Assembly: GCF_001592825.1 (NCBI RefSeq)
Contig: NZ_LTZG01000011.1
Location: 1-64,000, forward strand
Source: Planococcus maritimus
Lineage (GTDB): Bacteria > Bacillota > Bacilli > Bacillales_A > Planococcaceae
Reading direction: 5' to 3'
Length of the DNA stretch: 64,000 nt
The translations under genes were made by a program, and so were the position numbers. A model generated the notes under the pieces. The model had not been told where the DNA came from. It ran no database searches and saw only the letters and a list, made by a program, of their open reading frames with translations. Every line of letters starts with the position of its first letter. The stretch's first letter is position 1. Below are positions 18,375-25,645 of this stretch, in pieces.

Positions 18375-19571
18375 TCAGGCGCCACCTGAATAGCCGATCA
18401 AATGGCCTTTAGTGAATAAGCCCCTTGGCATATTCGCCAGCGTTTCACAGCCAGTTTCTGTCACACGGAAGGTTTCACTCACTTCAAAGCCCGAATCATC
18501 GAACCACATTGCCGGAATCATATGGAATGCCATGTTCGGTTCGAGTATCGTGCGGTCGCCCTTGCGGATGCTCGCGGTATGTTCGCCCCAATCCGGCGGG
18601 TAATTCAAGCCGACGGGATAGCCGATGCGCGCTTCTTTTTCAAATCCGTAGCGGGCGATCGTTTTGGTCCATGTCGCACACACTTCTTCCAAATAGATGC
18701 CCGGCTTGATCATCGCAATGCATTCGTTGATGCCTTCTGTCGTCACTTCCGCAAGATGCTGTAGTTCGGCGTCCGGCGTCCCGATAAACACGGTGCGCGC
18801 GAGCGGCGAATGATAGCGTTTATAGCAGCCGGCGATCTCCAGTGTTACCGATTCGCCTTGCTTATAGCGTTTATCGGTCCAGGTCAAATGCGGCGCGGCG
18901 GTGCGTTCCCCTGTCGGCAACAGCGGCATAATCGCTGGATAATCCCCGCCGTGCTCTTTCGTGCCTTTTACCTGAACTTCGAGAATCCGTGCCGCAACGT
19001 CACATTCCCTGACGCCTTCAGCGATCATTTCAATGCCCGCAGCCATCGCTTTTTCGGAAAAACGCGCAGCACGTTTCATATAGGCAATCTCAGTATCCGA
19101 CTTCACGATCCGAACCCAGTTCACCAGCAAAGATGCATCCTGGAAACGGGCATTCGGCAATCCTTTTTGCAAACGTTCGTAGCATTTTGCCGTAAAATAA
19201 TAATTTTCCATTTCAACACCGATCGAACGCCGGTCCTGACCGATCTGCGTCAAGATTTCCACGACGAAATCCATCGGGTGATGCGTTTGTGATTGCACAT
19301 AGATTTCTGGATACGGGATGATGTTGTCGTGATAGAGCCAAGTAGTGATCTTGGCGCCATTGGCATCCATGATCCGCCCGACCCACAATGGCTGGTCTTC
19401 GTCTTCAATGACGATAAGCATTTGATGGACGTAAAACGACCAGGCGTCATAGCCGGATAAATAATTCATATTGGCCGGGTCCGTGATGAGCAGCACTTCA
19501 ATTCCTTTTTCTGCCATTTGCTGCTTTGTTTTTCTGATACGCCCCTGATACTCTGCAGTTCCGAACGACAT
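18375..19571 (-). CDS. doeA: DoeA-type ectoine hydrolase (M24 pita-bread fold)
   Basis: A 398-residue M24 creatinase-like protein. It strongly resembles what I remember of Halomonas DoeA/Sinorhizobium EutD: LITDPANMNYLSGYDAWSFY near the N-terminus, YVQSQTHHPMD, GGDYPAIMPLLPTG, APHLTW, YHSPLARTVF and GYPVGLNYPPDWGE. The metal ligands of true M24 peptidases are not conserved (EIAGCYKRYHSPLART occupies the place of the two Asp ligands), as in the creatinase group, which argues against an aminopeptidase. DoeA opens the ectoine ring to N-acetyl-2,4-diaminobutyrate. The start is ATG 19571 behind AAGGAGG. It is the first gene of a five-gene operon. A PucR-type regulator lies upstream beyond repeat copy A. 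Another cyclic amidine or acyl substrate is possible. Confidence 0.8.
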   Translation of the reverse strand: MSFGTAEYQGRIRKTKQQMAEKGIEVLLITDPANMNYLSGYDAWSFYVHQMLIVIEDEDQPLWVGRIMDANGAKITTWLYHDNIIPYPEIYVQSQTHHPMDFVVEILTQIGQDRRSIGVEMENYYFTAKCYERLQKGLPNARFQDASLLVNWVRIVKSDTEIAYMKRAARFSEKAMAAGIEMIAEGVRECDVAARILEVQVKGTKEHGGDYPAIMPLLPTGERTAAPHLTWTDKRYKQGESVTLEIAGCYKRYHSPLARTVFIGTPDAELQHLAEVTTEGINECIAMIKPGIYLEEVCATWTKTIARYGFEKEARIGYPVGLNYPPDWGEHTASIRKGDRTILEPNMAFHMIPAMWFDDSGFEVSETFRVTETGCETLANMPRGLFTKGHLIGYSGGA

Positions 19572-19721
19572 GGGGAATCCCCTCCTTGTAATCACGAATT
19601 AAAAGTCGAAATAATCAATCTTTTATCCTTGTTTCCACTATACTGGCTGTGCGGATTTCAAGGCATCTGTCATAGTGTATGAAAATGCACACTGCCCTTT
19701 AGTCAATTTTTCCCCATACAA

Positions 19722-20082
19722 AAAAGCCTTCTTAAAAAGAAGGCTTTCCAGAGTGTTGAAGAAGTCCACATTTCGCTCTCAATTTAAAAAAGAGAATCTT
19801 TTTCTATATCCAACAGTCAATAACCTCTCTAAGTATTTGGAGAAGCGTTCGCTCGTAACCCCTTCTGCTCAATAATGCTGCGCATTACTTTCGCAAAGAT
19901 AACGTCTCCCGTAGGTCGACCTTATCTTTCCTGTGGATCAGCGAGACGACCGAGGCCCCGCAAGACGCGAAGCGGCTGAGGAGGCTTGGGCGCGAGCCCA
20001 CGGAGTCGTGCGATAAGCTTCGGAAAATACGACTTTATCACTTTCTCAACAACCTGAAAAGCCTTCTTAAAAAGAAGGCTTT
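19722..20082 (+). repeat. Terminator-flanked modular repeat, copy A
   Basis: A 309-bp non-coding insert (19748-20056) lies between two identical 26-bp copies of a terminator hairpin (19722-19747 and 20057-20082; AAAAGCCTTCTT..AAGAAGGCTTT). The right copy is the terminator of the pucR-type gene and starts 3 nt past its stop. The insert begins AGAGTGTTGAAGAAGT and ends CTTTCTCAACAACCTG; the ends are imperfect inverted repeats (11 of 16). It contains the optional module I1 (about 19856-19930), with the hairpin AAAGATAA..TTATCTTT, but lacks module I2. No conserved ORF is present. It is in the same orientation as copy C. Confidence 0.85.
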
Positions 20083-20085
20083 CGT

Positions 20086-21786
20086 TTAAATATTGTCGTA
20101 TTCAGCAGCACCCATGCGATAGGTCCGGACACATAATTCCAGTAGAAACAAATCGTCCGGATCAATTAGCGATAAGCCGGTCAATGACTCGATTTTCCGC
20201 AAACGGTAAAGCAGGGATTGGCGATGCAGGTTCAACGCGCGTGCCGTTTGACTGACATTTCCCTGGTAATGATTATACGCCGAAAAAGTACCGATCAAGT
20301 CCATTTGCCGCTGCTGGTCGTAACCTGCGAGCGGCTGGATGGTCGACTGGATGATGTCTAGCATCCCTTCCGTTTTGGCCAATTGCAGCAATAGCCGGTC
20401 TGCCCGGGTGTCACGGTAATCCATCCGGTGCCCGGGCCCTTTTTTCTTACGCCCGATGTCTAATGCTGTTTTGGCATGCCGGAAACTGTCACTAAAGCCA
20501 TCAAATCCTTCTGCATGATCACCGATACCCCAGGACAAGACAACTTCAGGCAACAAATTTCCGAGCCGCCGTTCGATCAAATCCAGGAAGTTAATTTGGT
20601 TTTCCTGCCCGCTTTCAAGCGGCTTTTCTAAGAAAATGATCAAATACCCGTCGGCATAACCGGTGATCACCGCACGTTTCATGGCATGCGCTGCGTAATG
20701 GACTTCTTCTTCGATATAAGCAACCATGCTTTTCGACCACTCTGTAAACGAGCTGTACCCATTTTTCTTGCGTTCGAACAATTCCCGGAAATTCTCTGGG
20801 CTGCCTGCCAGGCTAATATAGGAAAGCTCCAGATCATAGCCGAGCGCACGTGCACGAGAAGCCGCCTGCTCTTTGCTCGCAAATTCCCCATTGGCAAGCT
20901 CTCGGACAAAATCCATACGCAACGCCGCTTTGGTTTCTTCGACTGCATTTTGCCTAGAGCGCCATAAGGAAATCGTCGTTGCGGCATGCTCGAGCACATG
21001 CACCGAAAAGACATCAAGCCGCCCATCGGCAGTCTCCGGCAGTTCAACGAATAGATAACCCTGGGCTTCCTCCGATACTTGCAGCACCGGGACTTGGATA
21101 ATTTTCTGGCCGCCCAGCTCACCACTGCGGAATTTTTGAATCATCGGATCGCGGTTTTCTTTCGGGGCTGCTCGATGAATCGGAAAAACCCCTTTCCCGA
21201 CCTGCTGATCCCACTCTTCCAACTTAGCACGTGAAAAACCGGCGGCAGCTTGCATCGTCCCGTGGGCATCCGTGATGAGTAACGCACTGTCGAGCTCACG
21301 GCGAATATAGGCAGCGATTTTTTCCAATTCCGCATCTGCTAAGATCAGTTTCAACAAATCCTGCTGAACTTGCTCAGAGCGTTGCCGCTCTTGCCTGTGC
21401 AGGTCGTTCAAATCAATCATCACTTCTTCAATAACCGTGGAAAAGCGCAGCTCCCATGGCAGTTCAACGAGCAGGAATTCATTTTCTTCCGCCAATTGCG
21501 CAATTTCTTTTGGAATTTCATAAACATGCCGTCCCATCGCAATCATCAATGCAGCAGCACCGGAATCGATAATGTCCTGGACAAATCCCTGGAAAATCTC
21601 CAAATCATTATTGCATCCCATCGCCGTCGTCAATACCAGTTCATTACGGCGCACGAAGTTCTCTACCGGCATTTCCATGACAGATACCCAGTGTACAGGC
21701 TGCGCATTTGCTCGCTCTTTGGCGGTCCGGACGACTGCCCCCTCCAGCAATTCATAATCCAAAACATCTTGCACGGTCAATTGCAT
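20086..21786 (-). CDS. PucR-family transcriptional regulator
   Basis: A 566-residue regulator. The N-terminal PucR (purine catabolism regulator-like) domain begins MQLTVQDVLDYELLEGAVV-type and runs to about residue 130. A GGDEF-like middle region follows (about 290-430). The C-terminal PucR-type HTH is seen as HYQGNVSQTARALNLHRQSL then YRLRKIE (about 505-540). Such proteins usually activate catabolic genes in response to a metabolite. It is encoded just upstream of the DoeA operon on the same strand and is the natural candidate regulator, probably sensing the substrate or an early product. ATG 21786 is preceded by GGAGGGG. Its terminator is the one duplicated around repeat copy A. Confidence 0.9.
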   Translation of the reverse strand: MQLTVQDVLDYELLEGAVVRTAKERANAQPVHWVSVMEMPVENFVRRNELVLTTAMGCNNDLEIFQGFVQDIIDSGAAALMIAMGRHVYEIPKEIAQLAEENEFLLVELPWELRFSTVIEEVMIDLNDLHRQERQRSEQVQQDLLKLILADAELEKIAAYIRRELDSALLITDAHGTMQAAAGFSRAKLEEWDQQVGKGVFPIHRAAPKENRDPMIQKFRSGELGGQKIIQVPVLQVSEEAQGYLFVELPETADGRLDVFSVHVLEHAATTISLWRSRQNAVEETKAALRMDFVRELANGEFASKEQAASRARALGYDLELSYISLAGSPENFRELFERKKNGYSSFTEWSKSMVAYIEEEVHYAAHAMKRAVITGYADGYLIIFLEKPLESGQENQINFLDLIERRLGNLLPEVVLSWGIGDHAEGFDGFSDSFRHAKTALDIGRKKKGPGHRMDYRDTRADRLLLQLAKTEGMLDIIQSTIQPLAGYDQQRQMDLIGTFSAYNHYQGNVSQTARALNLHRQSLLYRLRKIESLTGLSLIDPDDLFLLELCVRTYRMGAAEYDNI

Positions 21787-21872
21787 ATAATCCCCTCCGC
21801 GCCTAGTTGGTTTCTGCCAGTATAGCAAAAACAAGCGCTTCAAAAAAGGCAGTGTCAGAATACTCTAACTAA

Positions 21873-22538
21873 TTAGCGGATGAAAGGATTATTCCAATCC
21901 ATTAATAAAGCGTAATCAAGTGATTCTTCATCAGCTAAATATCCAGGTATTATGCTAACGGGCATGCGGCCACAGCTCAGCAAGAAACTGATGACCGGAT
22001 CCCTTAGTTCACCCGCCACTACTTGGTCCACGTATTGTTCCGCTGTCAGCTGTTCTGCATATCGATGATACCCTGGCATGCGTCCCCCGCCAATGAGCCG
22101 CTCAATCCCGTCTGCAACAACGCGTTCGTACATCGCTTCCATCAATAGTTTACCTAATTTCAATTGGCGGAATTTCGGTTTGATGCCGATATCGACAACG
22201 TAGAGTGATGTGCCTTGCGGATCATGTGTGTTGATGGATCCCGAACCCGTCAGTTGCTCCCACGTATGTGCGGGATGCTCGGGATCGATCGTTGTCAGCA
22301 TCGCTGTCATGGATCCCGCAATCTCGCCACCGATTTCAACACAAATCGCACCCTCAGGGTAAAGTGTGATGTGACTTTGGAGTTGCTGCTCATTCCATAG
22401 TAGGTCCGGTGGAAACGGCGGTGGGAAACTTTCGCGCTGCACGTCGATCAAGCCCGGAAAATCTTTTTCCGTATAGGTCCGGATGGTTGCCATCACCGGG
22501 CGTCCATCCTTGAAGACATATTGCTGTTTTTTGTACAT
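21873..22538 (-). CDS. GNAT family N-acetyltransferase
   Basis: A 221-residue protein with a GNAT fold. The beta4-alpha3 acetyl-CoA region reads YVVDIGIKPKFRQLKLGKLL (about residues 110-130), with the usual Q/R-x-x-x-G spacing slightly altered. The N-terminal KDGRPVMATIRTYTEKDFP starts the fold. The acceptor is unknown. ATG 22538 is chosen because AAAGGTGG lies 8 nt upstream; the 24 extra residues of the longest frame have no ribosome site. It lies 86 nt upstream of the pucR-type gene on the same strand without an evident terminator, so co-transcription is possible. A link to acetylated diamine chemistry in the DoeA operon is speculative. Confidence 0.8.
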   Translation of the reverse strand: MYKKQQYVFKDGRPVMATIRTYTEKDFPGLIDVQRESFPPPFPPDLLWNEQQLQSHITLYPEGAICVEIGGEIAGSMTAMLTTIDPEHPAHTWEQLTGSGSINTHDPQGTSLYVVDIGIKPKFRQLKLGKLLMEAMYERVVADGIERLIGGGRMPGYHRYAEQLTAEQYVDQVVAGELRDPVISFLLSCGRMPVSIIPGYLADEESLDYALLMDWNNPFIR

Positions 22539-22650
22539 TGCCACCCCACCTTTCTTTTTGTTTAGTTTACCCGAAGTTGCTGCTTCTTCCCACAATCCTG
22601 TTAGAGACAAGAAAGGAAAATGACATAGCTCATGTATAGTCCATTAGGCA

Positions 22651-22681
22651 AAAGAAAGACCCGCCATGCCGGCAGGTCTTT
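22651..22681 (-). terminator. Terminator of the regulator-peptide unit
   Basis: On the minus strand AAAGACCTGCC pairs with GGCGGGTCTTT (one mismatch) and is followed by a T-rich run. It starts 7 nt after the peptide stop codon. Confidence 0.85.
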
Positions 22682-22688
22682 GTACTTC

Positions 22689-22832
22689 TTATAAAGGAGG
22701 CAATACTTGCGGACCATTGATTGTCACTGATCCACCCGCTGATTCAGCGATTGAACCTGATTGCGGAAAGCCTGCGGATACTGCAAGAACTAGGGCCAAT
22801 GCTAAACCGGCTATTACTTTCTTTTTGTGCAC
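22689..22832 (-). CDS. Exported signalling-peptide precursor (Phr/NprX-like), 47 aa
   Basis: A small gene not found by length-limited ORF calling. It starts at GTG 22832, two bases after the stop of the HTH-TPR regulator, and ends at TAA 22689. The product begins with a Lys-rich N-terminus (HKKKVIAG), a hydrophobic core (LALALVLAVSAG) and then a hydrophilic tail ending GGSVTINGPQVLPPL. This is the layout of RRNPP pro-peptides: a Sec signal followed by a short C-terminal tail from which the mature signal (usually 5-10 residues) is cut. The mature form is not determinable from sequence. GGTGGTGAG in the end of the regulator gene serves as a ribosome site, so translation is coupled. A terminator follows at once. 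Confidence 0.8.
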   Translation of the reverse strand: MHKKKVIAGLALALVLAVSAGFPQSGSIAESAGGSVTINGPQVLPPL

Positions 22833-22834
22833 GT

Positions 22835-24067
22835 CTACTCACCACCATTTTCTAAAAACTGAGTTTGATAATAATGCGCTTTTTCCCACTTCCCTTGTTG
22901 CTTGTAATAAGCAGCAAGATCTTGGGACAACTGTCTTGTGTCTTTAATGTAACCATATTTTTTGAAAAATGGAAACATTTTATCTTCTTTATAGTTCAAA
23001 AGGTCTTGTTGGGAAAATTTCTGTTTTTCAAAATAATTGCTGTAAATATTGAAGTATTCCTTATCTTTTGAAGTGCCTGCCATGCGCAATTGTGCAATCA
23101 GCTCGGCAGTAGCCTCTTGCTCCATTGTCTTTATCTCTAATAAATTTACTATGACTGCTTTATGCAGGTAACTGCCTGGCTCAAGCCCCTTTTTCAGCTC
23201 TTCAAACAATTCTATTGCTTGTTCGTCTTGTTTTTCACTTTGCAATAGCTCTGCATAATTGTAAAGCACCGTCTGGTAAAGCTCTTTTTGTTGTGTTAAT
23301 TTAGCGTTTCGTTTAATTACTTCGTACAGATTACCAGCTTGCGTTACTAAATTTCGTCTCGTGTAATTGATTGCTAACAATAGCTGGGCATGCAATAAGC
23401 GTATGTAGTTATGATCCTTTTCATACGCACGCACCGCTAGCTCGGCATAGTATGCTGATAAGGCTAAGCGGTCAAATAACAGAAGAATACGGGATTTTTG
23501 ATAATAAAATTCTCCTTCAAGTTTCTGTGGGATGCTATGAAAACCATGGTCCAGCTCATCCATGAGTGCCATTGCCTCTTTATAATCGCCAAGGGAACTG
23601 AATTGAATAGCCTGGAAAAACTGTCTCATCCACAATTCAGGAGCTGTAAAAGAGGCTTTTAACTTATCGAGCAATTTTTGTTGCTCGTTGGCTTTTTCAT
23701 ATTGCTTCGCATGTAAATAATAGCGAAATTTATACAACTCATATTGATTGATGAGTGCGGTTGATTGCACGTAATTGTCTACTTCAACTAACTCCTGATA
23801 CAGTTCTTCCATTCGGTCGAGATCGTAGTATAGAGAACAATCAATAAATCGCCCCAATTGCTGTTCAAGCCGCTTCTGATGCTCCAGTTCTTTCTTCAAC
23901 TGCACGCCCATTTTTAACAGCAATGCTTCGTAAGTCTCTTCGTGGGGCGTGTAGGTATTGGATTCGATTTTGCTCAGATGCGAGACGGAACAAATGCCAT
24001 CAGCGAGCTGTGACTGTGTGAGGTTGTGCTTGAGCCGATAATATTTGATCACAGAACCGATGTTCAT
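22835..24067 (-). CDS. HTH-TPR regulator of the RRNPP group (NprR/PlcR-like)
   Basis: A 410-residue cytoplasmic regulator. An N-terminal XRE-type HTH (residues 1-60) reads IKYYRLKHNLTQSQLADGIC then SVSHLSKIESN. The rest (70-405) is helical and rich in TPR-like repeats with Tyr/Ala/Leu periodicity, for example ALSAYYAELAVRAYEKDHNY and LYNYAELLQSEKQDEQAIELF (in pieces). Length and layout match NprR (about 420) more than PlcR (285). Such proteins bind a re-imported peptide in the TPR groove and switch DNA binding. The paired peptide gene follows by 2 nt. A subtilisin gene lies directly upstream on the same strand; in Bacillus, NprR and PlcR control secreted proteases. AAAGGTGAG precedes the ATG. 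Confidence 0.88.
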   Translation of the reverse strand: MNIGSVIKYYRLKHNLTQSQLADGICSVSHLSKIESNTYTPHEETYEALLLKMGVQLKKELEHQKRLEQQLGRFIDCSLYYDLDRMEELYQELVEVDNYVQSTALINQYELYKFRYYLHAKQYEKANEQQKLLDKLKASFTAPELWMRQFFQAIQFSSLGDYKEAMALMDELDHGFHSIPQKLEGEFYYQKSRILLLFDRLALSAYYAELAVRAYEKDHNYIRLLHAQLLLAINYTRRNLVTQAGNLYEVIKRNAKLTQQKELYQTVLYNYAELLQSEKQDEQAIELFEELKKGLEPGSYLHKAVIVNLLEIKTMEQEATAELIAQLRMAGTSKDKEYFNIYSNYFEKQKFSQQDLLNYKEDKMFPFFKKYGYIKDTRQLSQDLAAYYKQQGKWEKAHYYQTQFLENGGE

Positions 24068-24088
24068 ATACTCACCTTTCTTTGTCAG

Positions 24089-24117
24089 AATATATAAATA
24101 TTAACACAAAAAAACAA
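24089..24117 (-). promoter_or_regulatory. Promoter of the regulator-peptide unit
   Basis: On the minus strand TTGTTT (24112-24117) and TATATT (24089-24094) are 17 nt apart. The -35 overlaps the T-run of the protease terminator, so the module is transcribed independently of the protease. Confidence 0.55.
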
Positions 24118-24144
24118 GCCTGGCTGTAATAGCCGGGCTTGTTT
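24105..24144 (-). terminator. Terminator of the subtilisin gene
   Basis: On the minus strand AAACAAGCCCGGCT pairs with AGCCAGGCTTGTTT (one wobble or mismatch, 5-nt loop), followed by T7. Confidence 0.9.
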
Positions 24145-24155
24145 GGAACTCATGC

Positions 24156-25418
24156 TTATGGCAAGCGATAGAATCCGAATCCAGAAGCGGAATCGTCTCC
24201 AGATCCCGCATAATAACCGGATAGGATGTCGTTATTCGCTGCACGGTTTTGAAGATCGCTGCGGATTTGTGTATGCGTTGCAGTTGGGTTTGCTGCCCAG
24301 ATTTTCGCTGCAAGTCCTGCTGCGTGAGGAGATGCCATCGATGTTCCACTGATTGTCGCATAGCCTCCATCGTACCAAGCTGAGTAAATACTTGCGCCTG
24401 GCGCTGATACTTCTACATCGTATTTGCCGATCGAATAGTCACCCGCGTATTGGCTATAGCCGCGTGAGGAGAAATCCGCTACACGGTACGTGCCGTTTTG
24501 CTGTACATTTTCAAGAGCTGCTACCGCTACGGCATTTTGCAAAGCACCTGGGAAGCCGATCGACCCTTGGTACGGGCCTTCGTTGCCTGCTGCTGCAATG
24601 ACAAGAACGCCTTTACCGTATGCGTAGTTGACCGCATTCGTGATCAAGCTGCTTTCTGCTGAAGAGCCAAGAGACATGTTGATGACGGTTTTTTGCTTCA
24701 GTGCTGAAGCCTGGTCCGCTACGTGACGGATAGCTGTTGCGATATCATCGGCAGACCCTGTTCCATTGTCGCCTAGCACTTTATAAGCCCATAGATCAGC
24801 TTGCGGTGCTATGCCATACAACCCGCCATTGCCGTTTGCAAGTGCCGATCCAGCTACGTGCGTTCCATGTCCTTGACGGTCTGTACAAGAACCATTGACG
24901 ATGCTTGTTCCGATAGTAAAGTCTTTACATTGCTCGACATTCGCCGCAAGATCTGCATGGCTTGTGTTGACGCCCGTGTCTAGTACCGCAATGTTGACGC
25001 CTGAACCACCTGTTGTTTTCGTAATGGAACTATTGTTATACATCGCTTTGATGCCCCATGGAGTCGACTGGGCTGCAGCCATCGCTTGATAGCGTGCCTG
25101 CGGTTCAAGCGTTGTCGTTTCTACTGTAAATTCCGGTACTTTTTCAATACTTATATTTTTATTTTTCTTCAATGCTTCATATTGTTTCTCAGTCATATCC
25201 GTCGTGAAGCCTTCGCTATTGAAATCCCACTGCACGCCGTATTGGTCTTTTGCCTTTTTCAAGTCACTTTTTCCTGGCATATCGACGAGCACACGGATCG
25301 TCTCGTTGGCGTTCGCTTTTTGTGCGTCTGGAGCTTCATTTGCTGAAACCCCCATTGCCGGTACGAGCATAGTCGCTGCCAACATAGCTGTGGTAATGAA
25401 TTTTGCTGATTTTTTCAT
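24156..25418 (-). CDS. Secreted subtilisin-like serine protease (S8; S41/S39-like)
   Basis: A 420-residue preproenzyme. The signal peptide is residues 1-26 (MKKSAKF, hydrophobic core, cut after VSA). The inhibitor-I9-type propeptide runs to about 108 and the catalytic domain from about 115. The triad is Asp147 (AVLDTG), His184 (GHGTHVAG) and Ser360 (GTSMASPH). Cys164 and Cys178 can form the disulfide seen in subtilisins of Antarctic Bacillus TA39/TA41, and much of the domain (WGIKAMYNNSS, CKDFTIGT, GFPGAL) resembles those cold-active enzymes. The start is ATG 25418 with AAGGGGAT; the longer frame is unsupported. It lies just upstream of the regulator-peptide pair, separated by a terminator, and is an attractive target of it. 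Confidence 0.94.
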   Translation of the reverse strand: MKKSAKFITTAMLAATMLVPAMGVSANEAPDAQKANANETIRVLVDMPGKSDLKKAKDQYGVQWDFNSEGFTTDMTEKQYEALKKNKNISIEKVPEFTVETTTLEPQARYQAMAAAQSTPWGIKAMYNNSSITKTTGGSGVNIAVLDTGVNTSHADLAANVEQCKDFTIGTSIVNGSCTDRQGHGTHVAGSALANGNGGLYGIAPQADLWAYKVLGDNGTGSADDIATAIRHVADQASALKQKTVINMSLGSSAESSLITNAVNYAYGKGVLVIAAAGNEGPYQGSIGFPGALQNAVAVAALENVQQNGTYRVADFSSRGYSQYAGDYSIGKYDVEVSAPGASIYSAWYDGGYATISGTSMASPHAAGLAAKIWAANPTATHTQIRSDLQNRAANNDILSGYYAGSGDDSASGFGFYRLP

Positions 25419-25621
25419 CTTTCGAATCCCCTTTTCCGAATAGATTTGCATGGCTCTTTGCAGCAAGCGGCGTCCCGCCTGTTTATCCTGCGGCTTGGCC
25501 ATGCTTTAAATCTAGCAGACAATCAGCCGTTGCGTAATTGGGAAAATCCGTCTCTCAAAAAGCCGATGTCTTCATAATAAACCTTTGTACCTGCAACGAT
25601 ATGCCCTGAAATGAGAAAATG

Positions 25622-25645
25622 AAAAAAAGCCGCTCTAGGCGACTT
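25622..25645 (-). terminator. Terminator of the first GH13 gene
   Basis: On the minus strand AAGTCGC pairs with GCGGCTT across a 5-nt loop, followed by T7. It directly abuts the stop codon. Confidence 0.8.

Noticed and set aside
19675-19875. 66-codon frame running from the doeA upstream region into repeat copy A
   Set aside because: It crosses the terminator and element boundary, and copy C does not preserve it.
22666-22947. 93-codon plus-strand frame over the peptide gene
   Set aside because: It is antisense to the well-supported regulator and peptide genes and overlaps a terminator.
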